A stretch of DNA of 64,000 nt from CAVZZV01 sp963779845 (GTDB lineage: Bacteria > Bacteroidota > Bacteroidia > Bacteroidales > GCA-2748055): contig CAVZZV010000001.1 in NCBI GenBank assembly GCA_963779845.1, positions 434,001 to 498,000 of the forward strand, read 5' to 3'. Numbering within the stretch: position 1 is the first letter of the stretch; each line of letters starts with the position of its first letter. The notes beneath the pieces were generated by a model. That model saw only the letters and a program-made list of their open reading frames with translations, did no database searches and had not been told where the DNA came from. The translations under genes and the position numbers were made by a program. Below are positions 1 through 8,208 of this stretch, piece after piece.

Positions 1-979
1 TTGGAAAGCTTTCCAGGTGTGTAGACTTTGAAATAGTTTGAATAGTAGAAAAGATGAATTCACTATCTAATTCTCTGCGTTCACCAGAATACAAACCCAT
101 GGTTTTATCTTGACCGAAAATATTTCGAAACGTAATTAAAGAATTTTCCGCAATAGTTAATCTGTGAACTACAAACAGTAATCTTTTCGGATTGAATGCC
201 TTAACATCGAATGCTGATAAATATGTCTTTCCTGTTCCTGTTGCAGAAATTACTAAAGCTTTGTTCTTTTTATCTGACCGTAATTTTTCTAGGTTTTTCA
301 ATGCTTCCAATTGCATTGAATTGGGAGTTATATTTACTTCTGGGTCAGTTAAGTTTTCAAATTTGTTTTTCTTATATAAAAGAATTTGCTTCAGATATAT
401 AATTTCATAAGACAAAATATATTCTTCCGTTACGGGGGTCCCATTTTCAAAATCAGCATGAAATTCATTGATTACTTTTTCAGCTAGACCACTGTCATCT
501 AATGCGGAGACCTTAATGTTCCATTCTTTGTTAGTTGACAAAGCCTGGTCTGTTAAATTACTACTACCAACTATTAAATTATAATGTTCCTTGTTTTTAA
601 AGATGTATCCTTTTGTATGGACATTTCCAGTTGTTGCAATTCTTAGGTCAATATTTTTGAATTGGGATAATCTTTTTAAAGCTTCAGGTTGAGTGAAGTT
701 TAAATACTGTGAGACTAATATTTGGCCCTTTATTTCTCGATTTTCGAGCTCTTTAAGCTTGTTAATTATTGTAGCAACTCCACTTGTAGTTACAAATGCT
801 ACGGATATAAAAAACTGACTACAATTTTCAAGCTCATGAAGAATGGTCGAAAGCACCTTTTTTGGTGGATTTTTTTGATTGACAAGTAACTCGGGTTGGT
901 AATCAAGACTGGATAAAACTGTCTTATCTACATAACCTGTTTGTAAACTGTTATTGAATAATGTGGTTAGCTTATCCAT
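1..979 (-). CDS. SF2 DEAD/DEAH helicase with N-terminal phospholipase-D domain (partial, C-terminus outside window)
   Basis: The open frame starts at the ATG complementary to 977-979 (MDKLTTLFNNSLQ...) and stays open to the window edge, giving about 326 residues. Residues ~40-170 look like a PLD-type nuclease domain: VHTKGYIF is followed by a G-S-S-N-L-T motif. After a Q-motif-like NSMQLEAL comes the Walker A P-loop ATGTGKT near residue 245. This order matches the PLD-helicase proteins that usually end in DUF3427. The start overlaps the end of the NUDIX gene by 8 bp, so the two are probably translationally coupled. Such helicases are often found in defence islands. A role in defence is inference, and the missing C-terminus prevents a family-level call. 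Confidence 0.85.
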   Translation of the reverse strand, partial: MDKLTTLFNNSLQTGYVDKTVLSSLDYQPELLVNQKNPPKKVLSTILHELENCSQFFISVAFVTTSGVATIINKLKELENREIKGQILVSQYLNFTQPEALKRLSQFKNIDLRIATTGNVHTKGYIFKNKEHYNLIVGSSNLTDQALSTNKEWNIKVSALDDSGLAEKVINEFHADFENGTPVTEEYILSYEIIYLKQILLYKKNKFENLTDPEVNITPNSMQLEALKNLEKLRSDKKNKALVISATGTGKTYLSAFDVKAFNPKRLLFVVHRLTIAENSLITFRNIFGQDKTMGLYSGERRELDSEFIFSTIQTISKSTHLESFP

Positions 980-1367
980 TCAATACTAATTGTTTGACTA
1001 TTGGAATATCAGCAGCAGCCCAATCTAATTTTTCAAGGTCAGAAGTAGCTAACCATTTGTAATCAATATGTTCTGTTAGTATGAGTTCTTTAGATCCAAC
1101 CTCGCAAATAAAGCTGTGCATTGTCAGCTCAAAATCTGGATACTCATGAATAACTGTAAGATATGAGGATTTAATATTTGTTGAGATATTTAATTCTTCA
1201 TATAACTCTCGATGCAAGGCGTCCTTTTTGGTTTCACCCTCTTCAATTTTACCCCCAGGAAATTCATATTTCTCAGAAATATAATGGAGTTTGTTTTTTG
1301 GTCTTTGAACACATAGAATCAGATCTTGAAAAAATATTATTCCTGCAACAACTTCAATCCGTTTCAT
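972..1367 (-). CDS. NUDIX hydrolase, MutT-like (d)NTP pyrophosphohydrolase
   Basis: 131 aa. The full Nudix box is visible as GGKIEEGETKKDALHRELYE followed by EL, fitting G-x5-E-x7-REL-x-EE and binding the catalytic Mg2+. The N-terminus IEVVAGIIFFQDLILCVQRP is typical of MutT/8-oxo-dGTPase-like proteins, and an aromatic WLATSDLEKLDWAAAD segment near the C-terminus also fits that branch. The enzyme should hydrolyse (deoxy)nucleoside triphosphates to monophosphate and pyrophosphate; the substrate cannot be read from sequence. It is the first gene of a two-gene unit with the downstream PLD-helicase (8 bp overlap). No clear promoter was recognised upstream. Confidence 0.88.
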   Translation of the reverse strand: MKRIEVVAGIIFFQDLILCVQRPKNKLHYISEKYEFPGGKIEEGETKKDALHRELYEELNISTNIKSSYLTVIHEYPDFELTMHSFICEVGSKELILTEHIDYKWLATSDLEKLDWAAADIPIVKQLVLNG

Positions 1368-1609
1368 TATTAATTTTTGTTTTTATTCTAATTGTTGGTG
1401 GCGAAAAAAAGATGCCTTTTGAACACGATTTCCTATCAAATTATATCGTGGATTTACTCACTCAGGCATACTCAAATTGTCTTTTTAAAGTTAATTACAT
1501 TTTTCATTATCCAAAATTTCTAGGTGTATTTAGCGTGAGAGAAGTATTCACAAAGAAAGGTCCATCCACATATTCAAATACTCACTCACAAAAGGTATTC
1601 GAGTAGGTG

Positions 1610-1744
1610 TCAAACCGCAACCAGAACATACAATTTAACCTTCGCCCGTGACGCGCCAATAAACAACTGATAATTACTCTTTTGATCCTGTTTACTGTCA
1701 CAAATAAGGAATACAACATTCCATTCAAGTCCCTTGGCTTCCAT
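1610..1744 (-). pseudogene. C-terminal fragment of a UvrD/DUF2075-like helicase
   Basis: Read on the minus strand from the ATG at 1744-1742, the frame gives MEAKGLEWNVVFLIC... and then ...LFIGASRAKVKLYVLVAV, ending in a stop at 1612-1610. The A-K-G-L-E-W-x-V-V-F block and the S-R-A-K-x-K-L-Y-V-L block match motifs V and VI at the end of SF1-type helicases. Only ~44 residues remain, and the N-terminal ATPase core is missing. Immediately upstream, in another frame, is a piece of an IS3-type transposase, so this tail was probably severed by an insertion or deletion. It lies between the AbiE-type toxin and the NUDIX/helicase pair. Confidence 0.6.
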
Positions 1745-1911
1745 TCTATATTGTTGTTTTGCAACCATTTTTGAAATAGCTTTGAGCGAAACTCAGGACC
1801 ATTGACGGTTCTGATTTTCTTTGGTTTACCATTTAATTCAATTCTTTGTTCTAGATAGACGATTACTACCCTGGCTGGAAGGTTAATGCCTACTTTAATT
1901 CCTTTACATTG
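1738..1911 (-). mobile_element. IS3-family transposase (rve integrase domain) remnant
   Basis: On the minus strand the frame reads CKGIKVGINLPARVVIVYLE... then GKPKKIRTVNGPEFRSKLFQ and KWLQNNNIEWK. This is the characteristic core of IS3 OrfB: the L-P-x-R-V-x-x-x-L-E helix followed by G-K-P-x-x-I-R-x-D-N-G-P-E-F. The catalytic Asp of DNGPEF is replaced by Val (TVNGPEF), both ends are cut off, and stops lie just upstream at 1912-1917. The homology ends at about 1740, where a helicase tail continues in another frame. It is a dead fragment marking past insertion in this island. No terminal inverted repeats were recognised. Confidence 0.75.
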
Positions 1912-1919
1912 CTATCAAT

Positions 1920-3020
1920 CTATGAGGCTGTTGTTTTTATTAATTCATATGTTTGGTACCAGTAGTAAAATGAGGATTTATCCGGTTGTCGTTTCAAGCG
2001 GTTCATAAAACTCCAATCCGCATTTTCAATATTCAATTCTTTAATATCTTGTCCTTCATAGTAGGATAAAGGGCTCATATCATTTACTAATATTTTGGTA
2101 GCCAAATAGGCTATTCGGGCTGATGCCGGAACAGCATCATCAATTCTAAAATTCCCTGACATTAAATATCCGGTACCGAAGGCAATTATTCCTTTTTGTA
2201 ATTGTGCAAACTTTGCTTTCTCCTCTGTAGTCCCTCTTTCCCTTTTTGTAATAATTATACATGTATCAATAGTGTCTTGAAGGATTTTCTCTGGTGTTAA
2301 ATCCGGGTGTGATTCTTTTCGATATTCGATTTCATGTTTAGCGAAGATTTGAAAACTTTTTGCAACTACTTCAAAAGAAGAAATTTTTTCAAACAGTTTA
2401 CTTAAGTCATAAAGTTGTTTGCAAATTTCCATTGTTGCAGGTTGACCACCTTTTTCGTATGGAATACCAATTGTATTTGGTGCAAATGCAGTTAACTTGT
2501 CCCCTATAATTGCATCAATTGTTGGTAGCGAAACCATAGTTTTATCGTCGGTTTCTATCCACTTGGCTTTTATCTCTTTATCTGCTAGTTCTGGGTAGGG
2601 AGAATCTTCAAGAAGAATATCTAAAAGTACGGTTCCAGTATACGCCCCTTTTATTGAAGATTCATAAGCAAATATGTAATGCGCTTTGGGAACTCCCGGT
2701 TTGTAACTTCTGTGTTCATTAAGTTCAAAACCGGTAAACCTTGATGATTTGATTACTTTTGTCAATATAGCTTCAAGTTCTTCTTTTTTTGTATTTGAAA
2801 TAATATCAATGTCAATAGAAAATCGATTTCCTTCTTCTAAAAGTATAACCAGACTAGTACCGCCCTTAAAAGTGAATTTCAATCCATTTTGCTGAAGTTG
2901 TTCCAATAAATGCAATGCATAAATCATTTTTTCTAAAATGATTACATCAATTCTTCTGTGTGCAGTCTGTCGTTTAAAGGATTGCAGCCATTCTTCCGTA
3001 AAACATTTCTCTTTAAACAT
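1920..3020 (-). CDS. AbiEii/AbiGii-type nucleotidyltransferase toxin (type IV toxin-antitoxin)
   Basis: 366 aa. The N-terminal part carries the nucleotidyltransferase signature of the AbiEii family: FKGGTSLVILLEEGNRFSID followed by IDII, i.e. G-G-T-S/L plus D-x-D. Further on is KLTAFAPNTIGIP, the usual K-x-x-A block of these proteins. AbiEii-type toxins transfer nucleotides to RNA acceptors and stop growth; their genes are paired with AbiEi-like or DUF6577-type partners. The start overlaps the end of the upstream partner by 8 bp (3013-3020), as expected for a two-gene TA operon. The final codon abuts the IS3 remnant. Target and activation are unknown. Confidence 0.82.
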   Translation of the reverse strand: MFKEKCFTEEWLQSFKRQTAHRRIDVIILEKMIYALHLLEQLQQNGLKFTFKGGTSLVILLEEGNRFSIDIDIISNTKKEELEAILTKVIKSSRFTGFELNEHRSYKPGVPKAHYIFAYESSIKGAYTGTVLLDILLEDSPYPELADKEIKAKWIETDDKTMVSLPTIDAIIGDKLTAFAPNTIGIPYEKGGQPATMEICKQLYDLSKLFEKISSFEVVAKSFQIFAKHEIEYRKESHPDLTPEKILQDTIDTCIIITKRERGTTEEKAKFAQLQKGIIAFGTGYLMSGNFRIDDAVPASARIAYLATKILVNDMSPLSYYEGQDIKELNIENADWSFMNRLKRQPDKSSFYYWYQTYELIKTTAS

Positions 3021-3780
3021 CTATAATATCTTTTACTAAATAATTCATGTTATTACTCAAAAACAATTTGATATCATTGTCTCTTTCTCGTCTCTTTGCA
3101 TAACTCAAGAGTTTTGTATAATTAATATCATAGCTCTTTAATGCATTTTCAAAAATGTGTGCCAATTCTGAACCTTGCGAGTAATAAAAAAGTTTATCCT
3201 CTGAAAAAATATCAACTAATATCTTTTCCAAGAAAGGCGTATAAAATTTTAATTTTTTTTCCGTTCGTTTGCCAATGGGAGAGCGGGTTACTAGTTTTTT
3301 AATCACAATAGGTTGTGAGCTTTCTGCTACATAAAAATTAATAGCCTTTTCATCTGGTGTCAGAAAGACTTCCGCTTTATATGTTTCTTTTAGCTCGTAG
3401 AAAAAGGAATCTAAAAAGTCTTTTTCTGTCTCAATTATAAAAATCCTTTTACTAGCCTGATGTTGAGAAAACTCATTTAACCAATTTGTTTCCCAAATGC
3501 AATATTTTACATCTTCGAATCTCTCATTGATTTTCTTAGCGAGTTTTAGTAAATCTTGAGAAACATCTGGTTTGTACTTTGGTTTGTATGAAATAGTATA
3601 TAAACCACGCATAATTGGTTTAATTATATTTTTGTTTTTTAAGTCATAGATTCTCCAACCAAAAGTTCCCTCTTTTAGTTCTGGTTCAAAGTATTTAAAG
3701 AATTCAAAAAGGTCATCTCTGGAGAATGCCTCTCTGTCTTTAAATTCTTCTATTAATCGATTTTCTATAATTTTTGGCAT
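3013..3780 (-). CDS. AbiEi-like / DUF6577 partner of the AbiEii toxin
   Basis: 255 aa, no signal peptide. The N-terminal ~70 residues (AFSRDDLFEFFKYFEPELKE, then FGWRIYDLKNKNIIKPIMRG and LYTIS) resemble a winged-helix domain, with the R-G-x-Y-x-I wing common in AbiEi-type antitoxins. The rest is an alpha/beta domain without a recognised catalytic motif, ending in YAKRRERDNDIKLFLSNN. Its position immediately upstream of an AbiEii gene with an 8 bp overlap is the usual arrangement of DUF6577/AbiEi partners, so I infer an antitoxin and autorepressor. The family label comes from context and general resemblance only. Confidence 0.65.
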   Translation of the reverse strand: MPKIIENRLIEEFKDREAFSRDDLFEFFKYFEPELKEGTFGWRIYDLKNKNIIKPIMRGLYTISYKPKYKPDVSQDLLKLAKKINERFEDVKYCIWETNWLNEFSQHQASKRIFIIETEKDFLDSFFYELKETYKAEVFLTPDEKAINFYVAESSQPIVIKKLVTRSPIGKRTEKKLKFYTPFLEKILVDIFSEDKLFYYSQGSELAHIFENALKSYDINYTKLLSYAKRRERDNDIKLFLSNNMNYLVKDIIDV

Positions 3781-3832
3781 ACTTAAAATCCAATTTTTGC
3801 CAAATATACAATATTCTGGTTAATATTAGAAA

Positions 3833-4156
3833 TCAAAAATATGCCAGTGAATAGAAATTCTGGTAATTTTTGAAATCTGTGTGTTGGCAAAAATTGCACT
3901 CTTTGTAAGCTTTGGATTGAGCATCGGCTCGTGAGGCTTGCCAATGTGTGTAATGTGCGTTGGCTATCATTCCGATTTTAGCGCGTCGGTAAAACAAAAA
4001 TTCCATCAGGTTTGCACAATCTTTCGTTTTTCCCGCCTTGCACACAACGAAACCTATCTGTAAGCTATAATTATCTTTCCATTCGGTATTTCCCGATCTT
4101 TGAACCAGTAAAAATAAAATAATAACTATAGAAACCCCATAGTGATTTGTTTTCAT
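3833..4156 (-). other. Repeat-like intergenic segment with a doubtful 107-codon ORF
   Basis: An ORF runs through the segment, with a weak hydrophobic start (MKTNHYGVSIVIILFLLVQR) and then GFVVCKAGKTKDCANLMEFL and ANAHYTHWQASRADAQSKAY. I do not recognise a protein domain. The ANAHxTHWQASR..AQSKAY pattern resembles spurious hypothetical proteins that arise when a dispersed Bacteroidota repeat is translated; this is from memory and is not checked. There is no clear promoter. I treat it as a probable non-coding repeat rather than a gene. Confidence 0.35.
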
Positions 4157-4226
4157 CTGTATTTAACCCTCTTTGACAGGGTGTCTGACAGATCATGGAA
4201 TGGAATCAAAAGTAAAAACAGGGCGT

Positions 4227-4979
4227 CTAAAAAACCCCCAGGAGTTTCAAAGAGGCGATAACGATCGTAACCAGCAAGATAATCCTGATAAATCCGGCCC
4301 CCTTTCTTACTGCGGCCTTTGCCCCTACCCAACCCCCTGCCATGGACCCGGCTGCCAGTAAAAATCCGTAAAGCCAGTTCACCTGATCGTTTAGGATGAA
4401 AACCGGCAGGGCAAAAAGGGTAAAGGCCAAGGTGATGAACACCTTGAGTGCGTTGGCTTTTACAAGTTCATAACCACTCCCCAGCACAAGCCCTCCCAGC
4501 AAAAAGAAACCCACACCGGCCTGGATGAAACCGCCATAGACACCAATAAGAAAAAACAGGCATGCCTGCACCCAAACGGGCAATCCCGATTCTGTACGAT
4601 GTTCCTTCAACCATTTTGACGGTTTCCACAATACAATGAAAAACATAAAAAGAAGGAGTCCCCCAATCATCTTTTTCATCACCTCCTCGTTCAGATCCAC
4701 CGCGATCACTGCTCCTGCAATGCCCCCTCCGATGGCCGGGATGAGCAGAAACAGGGAGGATTGTAAATCCAGCACCTTATCCCTCTTAAAGCTTGCCGTC
4801 CCTGAAAGTGTCTGAAGAAGGATGCCGATCCTGTTTGTCCCGTTGGCTACCGTCGCCGGCAATCCAAAAGCCATGAGAACAGGTAGCGTGATCAGGGAGC
4901 CGCTTCCTGAAATGCTGTTAATGACCCCGGCAAGGAACCCTGCCAGGATGATCAGGGGATAAACAAAATACCATTCCAT
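4227..4979 (-). CDS. TauE/SafE-family membrane permease (sulfite/organosulfonate exporter-like)
   Basis: About 250 aa from the ATG at 4979 (MEWYFVYPLIILAGFLAGVI). A longer start at 5003 would overlap glyA and adds an unlikely polar head. About eight hydrophobic segments are visible. The hallmark first repeat G-x-x-N-x-I-S-G-x-G-S-L-I-T-L-P appears as GVINSISGSGSLITLP, and the second half carries the related VYGGFIQAGVGFFLLGGLVL. The protein should sit in the inner membrane and move small anions; substrates in this family are diverse and cannot be assigned. It lies 13 bp behind glyA on the same strand and may share its transcript. Confidence 0.85.
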   Translation of the reverse strand: MEWYFVYPLIILAGFLAGVINSISGSGSLITLPVLMAFGLPATVANGTNRIGILLQTLSGTASFKRDKVLDLQSSLFLLIPAIGGGIAGAVIAVDLNEEVMKKMIGGLLLFMFFIVLWKPSKWLKEHRTESGLPVWVQACLFFLIGVYGGFIQAGVGFFLLGGLVLGSGYELVKANALKVFITLAFTLFALPVFILNDQVNWLYGFLLAAGSMAGGWVGAKAAVRKGAGFIRIILLVTIVIASLKLLGVF

Positions 4980-4992
4980 GAAAATAGAATTA

Positions 4993-6273
4993 CTACCAGG
5001 CAAACATAGGCCTTTCGTTCATAAGAGCGTTCACTTCCTCTTTCACTTTTTTGATAATGGATTCCTCTTCGATGTTGGTGATCACCCTGTCCATTAAATC
5101 CACAATCAACCGGATTTCATTTTCAACGATCCCCCGGGTGGTTATCGCGGGGGTCCCGACACGGATTCCCGAAGTCTGGAAAGGCGAACGGCTGTCGAAG
5201 GGAACCATATTTTTATTCACGGTAATATCTGCCTTCACGAGAATATTTTCCACTTGTTTCCCGGTAATATCAGGGACTTTGCTTCTCAGATCCAGGAGCA
5301 TGGAATGGTTATCGGTACCCCCTGAAACGATTTTGTATCCTTTTTCGACAAATGCCTGGGCCATAACGGCCGCATTCTTCTGAACCTGGGCCTGGTAGCT
5401 CTTAAATTCAGGTTGAAGGGCTTCTCCAAAGGCTACTGCCTTGGAGGCAATAATATGTTCCAGCGGGCCACCCTGTATACCCGGAAATACTGCTGAATCA
5501 AGGAGGGAAGACATCATGCGGATCTCCCCCTTTTTTGTTTCAATACCAAAGGGATTTTCAAAATCCTTACCCATAAGGATAATCCCTCCTCTGGGCCCCC
5601 GAAGGGTTTTATGGGTGGTGGAGGTGACAATATGGGCGTGTTCAAGCGGGTTTTTAAGCAGTCCGGCGGCAATCAGTCCTGCGGGATGGGCCATGTCGAT
5701 CATAAGCAGGGCACCAATTTTATCGGCAATGCTGCGCATCCGGGCATAATCCCATTCCCGGGAATAGGCCGATGCCCCTCCCACAATAACTTTGGGCTTT
5801 TCTTTCAGCGCCGTTTCTTCCATACGGTCGTAGTTGATCCTTCCGGATTCTTCATCCAAACCATAGGAAATGGCATGGTACAATATCCCCGAACTATTCA
5901 CAGGAGAGCCATGGGAAAGATGTCCTCCATGAGAGAGGTCAAGTCCCATAAAGGTATCCCCCGGGTTCATCAGGGTAAGGAAAACGGCCATATTAGCCTG
6001 GGCACCGGAATGGGGTTGAACATTTACATATTCGGCCTGATAGAGCTCCTTTAAACGGTCGATTGCCAGTTGTTCACTAAGATCAACGATCTCACAACCC
6101 CCGTAATACCTTTTTCCAGGATATCCCTCGGCATACTTATTGGTCAGACAGGAGCCCATGGCTTCCAAAACCTGCGGACTTACGAAATTTTCAGAGGCGA
6201 TCAATTCAATGCCTCTTCTTTGACGTTGATTCTCAAGATCAATAATGTTAAATAAGCGGGTATCCCTTTTCAT
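4993..6273 (-). CDS. glyA: Serine hydroxymethyltransferase
   Basis: 426 aa, full length. The PLP-binding segment STTHKTLRGPRGG places the Schiff-base lysine at K222. Also present are the start GIELIASENFVSPQVLEAMG, the K-Y-A-E-G-Y-P-G-K-R-Y-Y-G-G block, and QPHSGAQANMAVF. The enzyme interconverts serine and glycine with tetrahydrofolate, supplying one-carbon units in the cytoplasm. A perfect TAnnTTTG element lies ~75 bp upstream. The TauE-like gene follows closely on the same strand. Confidence 0.98.
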   Translation of the reverse strand: MKRDTRLFNIIDLENQRQRRGIELIASENFVSPQVLEAMGSCLTNKYAEGYPGKRYYGGCEIVDLSEQLAIDRLKELYQAEYVNVQPHSGAQANMAVFLTLMNPGDTFMGLDLSHGGHLSHGSPVNSSGILYHAISYGLDEESGRINYDRMEETALKEKPKVIVGGASAYSREWDYARMRSIADKIGALLMIDMAHPAGLIAAGLLKNPLEHAHIVTSTTHKTLRGPRGGIILMGKDFENPFGIETKKGEIRMMSSLLDSAVFPGIQGGPLEHIIASKAVAFGEALQPEFKSYQAQVQKNAAVMAQAFVEKGYKIVSGGTDNHSMLLDLRSKVPDITGKQVENILVKADITVNKNMVPFDSRSPFQTSGIRVGTPAITTRGIVENEIRLIVDLMDRVITNIEEESIIKKVKEEVNALMNERPMFAW

Positions 6274-6347
6274 ATTTTTTTGTTTTTAGGTTGATAATTG
6301 TCTAAATGAGGGTTGGCATTTCTTTCTTTTTTGGGAGACAGAAAAGG

Positions 6348-6355
6348 CAAAAGTA
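6348..6355 (-). promoter_or_regulatory. glyA promoter, -7 element
   Basis: Minus-strand TACTTTTG fits the Bacteroidota TAnnTTTG -7 consensus exactly and sits 75 bp before the glyA ATG. No convincing TTTG -33 element was identified at the usual ~20 bp spacing, so this rests on the -7 box and its position. Confidence 0.5.
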
Positions 6356-6405
6356 ATATATTTCCCGAAAAGGGTCTCACTTTAAAAGCAAGGCATGGGT
6401 AAATA

Positions 6406-8181
6406 TTATTCATCCGAAAATTGAATCAGGAGTTTCCGGTAAACATTAAATATCTTGGATTTTGAAATAAAACCCACGTACTTTTCTCCCTCTGTTACCG
6501 GCAGATTCCAGGCATCTGTTTCCTCAAATTTTTTCATAACCGATTGCATGGGCTCGTTCAGTTCCACAAGTGCCGGCGGATCGATCATCAATTCCGAAAC
6601 GAGAGCCGTGTCGTAAAGTTCCCGGTTAAAAATGATATCTCTGATATTATCCAGCAGGACAATCCCGTAAAACACCCCCCCTTCATCGACTACCGGAAAA
6701 ATATTCCGCCTGGATTTCGCAATAATCTTCACAAGATCACCCAGTTTCGCCTCGGGGTGTACCGGCTTGAGGTCTTTTTCGATGACCGAATTGAGGTTGA
6801 GAAGGGTGAGCACCGCCCTGTCTTTGTGATGGGTTATCAGATCGCCTTTTCTGGCCAGGCGTTCGGTGTAAATAGAATGGGGTTCAAAGGCAATAATGGT
6901 AAGGTAAGCAATGGCTGAAGTAGCGATCAGGGGAACGAATAGTGTATATCCGCCGGTTATTTCAGCAATGAGGAATATAGCCGTAAGGGGGGCATGCATC
7001 ACTCCGGCCATAATTCCCGCCATACCCACCAGGGTGAAATTTCGTTCGGAGATCGACCAGAACCCGATACTGTTCACCACCCGCGAAACAATAAATCCGG
7101 TAACCCCGCCCATAAAAAGCGCAGGGGCGAATATTCCTCCCACCCCGCCACTTCCGGTGGTAACGGACATGGCCACTACTTTAAAAGCCAGGATAAGTCC
7201 CAGGTAAAGAACCAACATCCAGGCATGATCCTTCAGAGTATAAAATAAGCTGTCGTTCATGAGATTGACCTCTTCCCCTGTCATCAATGCCTTCAGGGTT
7301 GTATAACCCTCTCCATACAAGGGAGGGAACAGAAATATAAGGACACCGAGGATTATGCCGCCCATTACCAATTTATGGTAGGGGTTTTCAATCCTTCCAA
7401 AAAGCTTCTCGATTTTTTTCACGCCCCGGGTTACATATAAAGAGACCATTCCTGAAATAATGCCTAACAAGATATAAAAGGGAATATTGCTCATGACGAA
7501 GGGATCGGCTACCGAAAAAGAAAAAATCACCTCCTTTCCCATGAGAAAATAGGATACCATTGTGCCCGTTACCGCAGAAATCATCAAAGGAATGATGGAC
7601 CACATTGTCAGATCGAGCATCAAAACTTCAAGGGCGAAGACCAATGCGGCCACCGGAGCCTTAAAGATTCCGGCAAGGGCACCCGCTGCACCGCATCCCA
7701 GCATGAGAATGGTGGTCTTATAATTCATCCGTAAAATGCGGGAAATTCTGGATCCGATGGCCGATCCTGTCAGGACGATGGGAGCCTCCAGTCCTACAGA
7801 GCCGCCGAAACCTACTGTCAAGGTACTGGAAATTAAGGAAGAAAAGGTGTTATGACCGGCAAGCATCCCTTTTTTACGGGAGATAGCAAATAAAATACGG
7901 CTTACGCCGTGAGAAATATTATCTTTTACAAAAAACCTGATATACAGAACCGTGAGCAGCAGTCCGACCAGGGGAAGGGCAAAATACAAATAATTTACCT
8001 GTCCCGTGGAGGCGGTTTTTGTCAGCCATTGCTGGGTAAAATGAACGATGTTTTTAAGAAGCACGGCAGCCAGTCCTCCCAGCAAGCCAATGATGAAACT
8101 CATGATCACTACAAACCTTCGGTGTGACACATGTTTTTCACGCCACCGGGCTATTTTGCCTATAAAACTATGGATTTTCAT
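6406..8181 (-). CDS. ClC-family chloride channel/transporter with C-terminal CBS pair (copy 1)
   Basis: About 591 aa from the ATG at 8181 (MKIHSFIGK). Residues ~25-430 form the ClC membrane domain: GFGGSVGLEAP keeps the gating glutamate of the G-x-E-x-P motif, and GGVGGIFAPALFMGG is the GxFxP anion-binding loop. The first selectivity loop, normally G-S/H-G-I-P, reads NISHGVSR and lacks the Pro. Two CBS motifs follow (~455-590: AKLGDLVKIIAKSRRNIFPV, then DPPALVELNEPMQSVMKKFE), probably binding adenine nucleotides. The product is an inner-membrane Cl- channel or Cl-/H+ antiporter. It is a clear paralogue of the next gene upstream, 27 bp away and co-oriented. Confidence 0.93.
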   Translation of the reverse strand: MKIHSFIGKIARWREKHVSHRRFVVIMSFIIGLLGGLAAVLLKNIVHFTQQWLTKTASTGQVNYLYFALPLVGLLLTVLYIRFFVKDNISHGVSRILFAISRKKGMLAGHNTFSSLISSTLTVGFGGSVGLEAPIVLTGSAIGSRISRILRMNYKTTILMLGCGAAGALAGIFKAPVAALVFALEVLMLDLTMWSIIPLMISAVTGTMVSYFLMGKEVIFSFSVADPFVMSNIPFYILLGIISGMVSLYVTRGVKKIEKLFGRIENPYHKLVMGGIILGVLIFLFPPLYGEGYTTLKALMTGEEVNLMNDSLFYTLKDHAWMLVLYLGLILAFKVVAMSVTTGSGGVGGIFAPALFMGGVTGFIVSRVVNSIGFWSISERNFTLVGMAGIMAGVMHAPLTAIFLIAEITGGYTLFVPLIATSAIAYLTIIAFEPHSIYTERLARKGDLITHHKDRAVLTLLNLNSVIEKDLKPVHPEAKLGDLVKIIAKSRRNIFPVVDEGGVFYGIVLLDNIRDIIFNRELYDTALVSELMIDPPALVELNEPMQSVMKKFEETDAWNLPVTEGEKYVGFISKSKIFNVYRKLLIQFSDE

Positions 8182-8208
8182 GAGCCGCAAAGGTAAGGAA
8201 GAATTTCT

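Noticed and set aside
1178..1606. 142-codon plus-strand ORF
   Set aside because: Its first part is antisense to the NUDIX gene, and the rest is AT-rich sequence without a recognisable domain.
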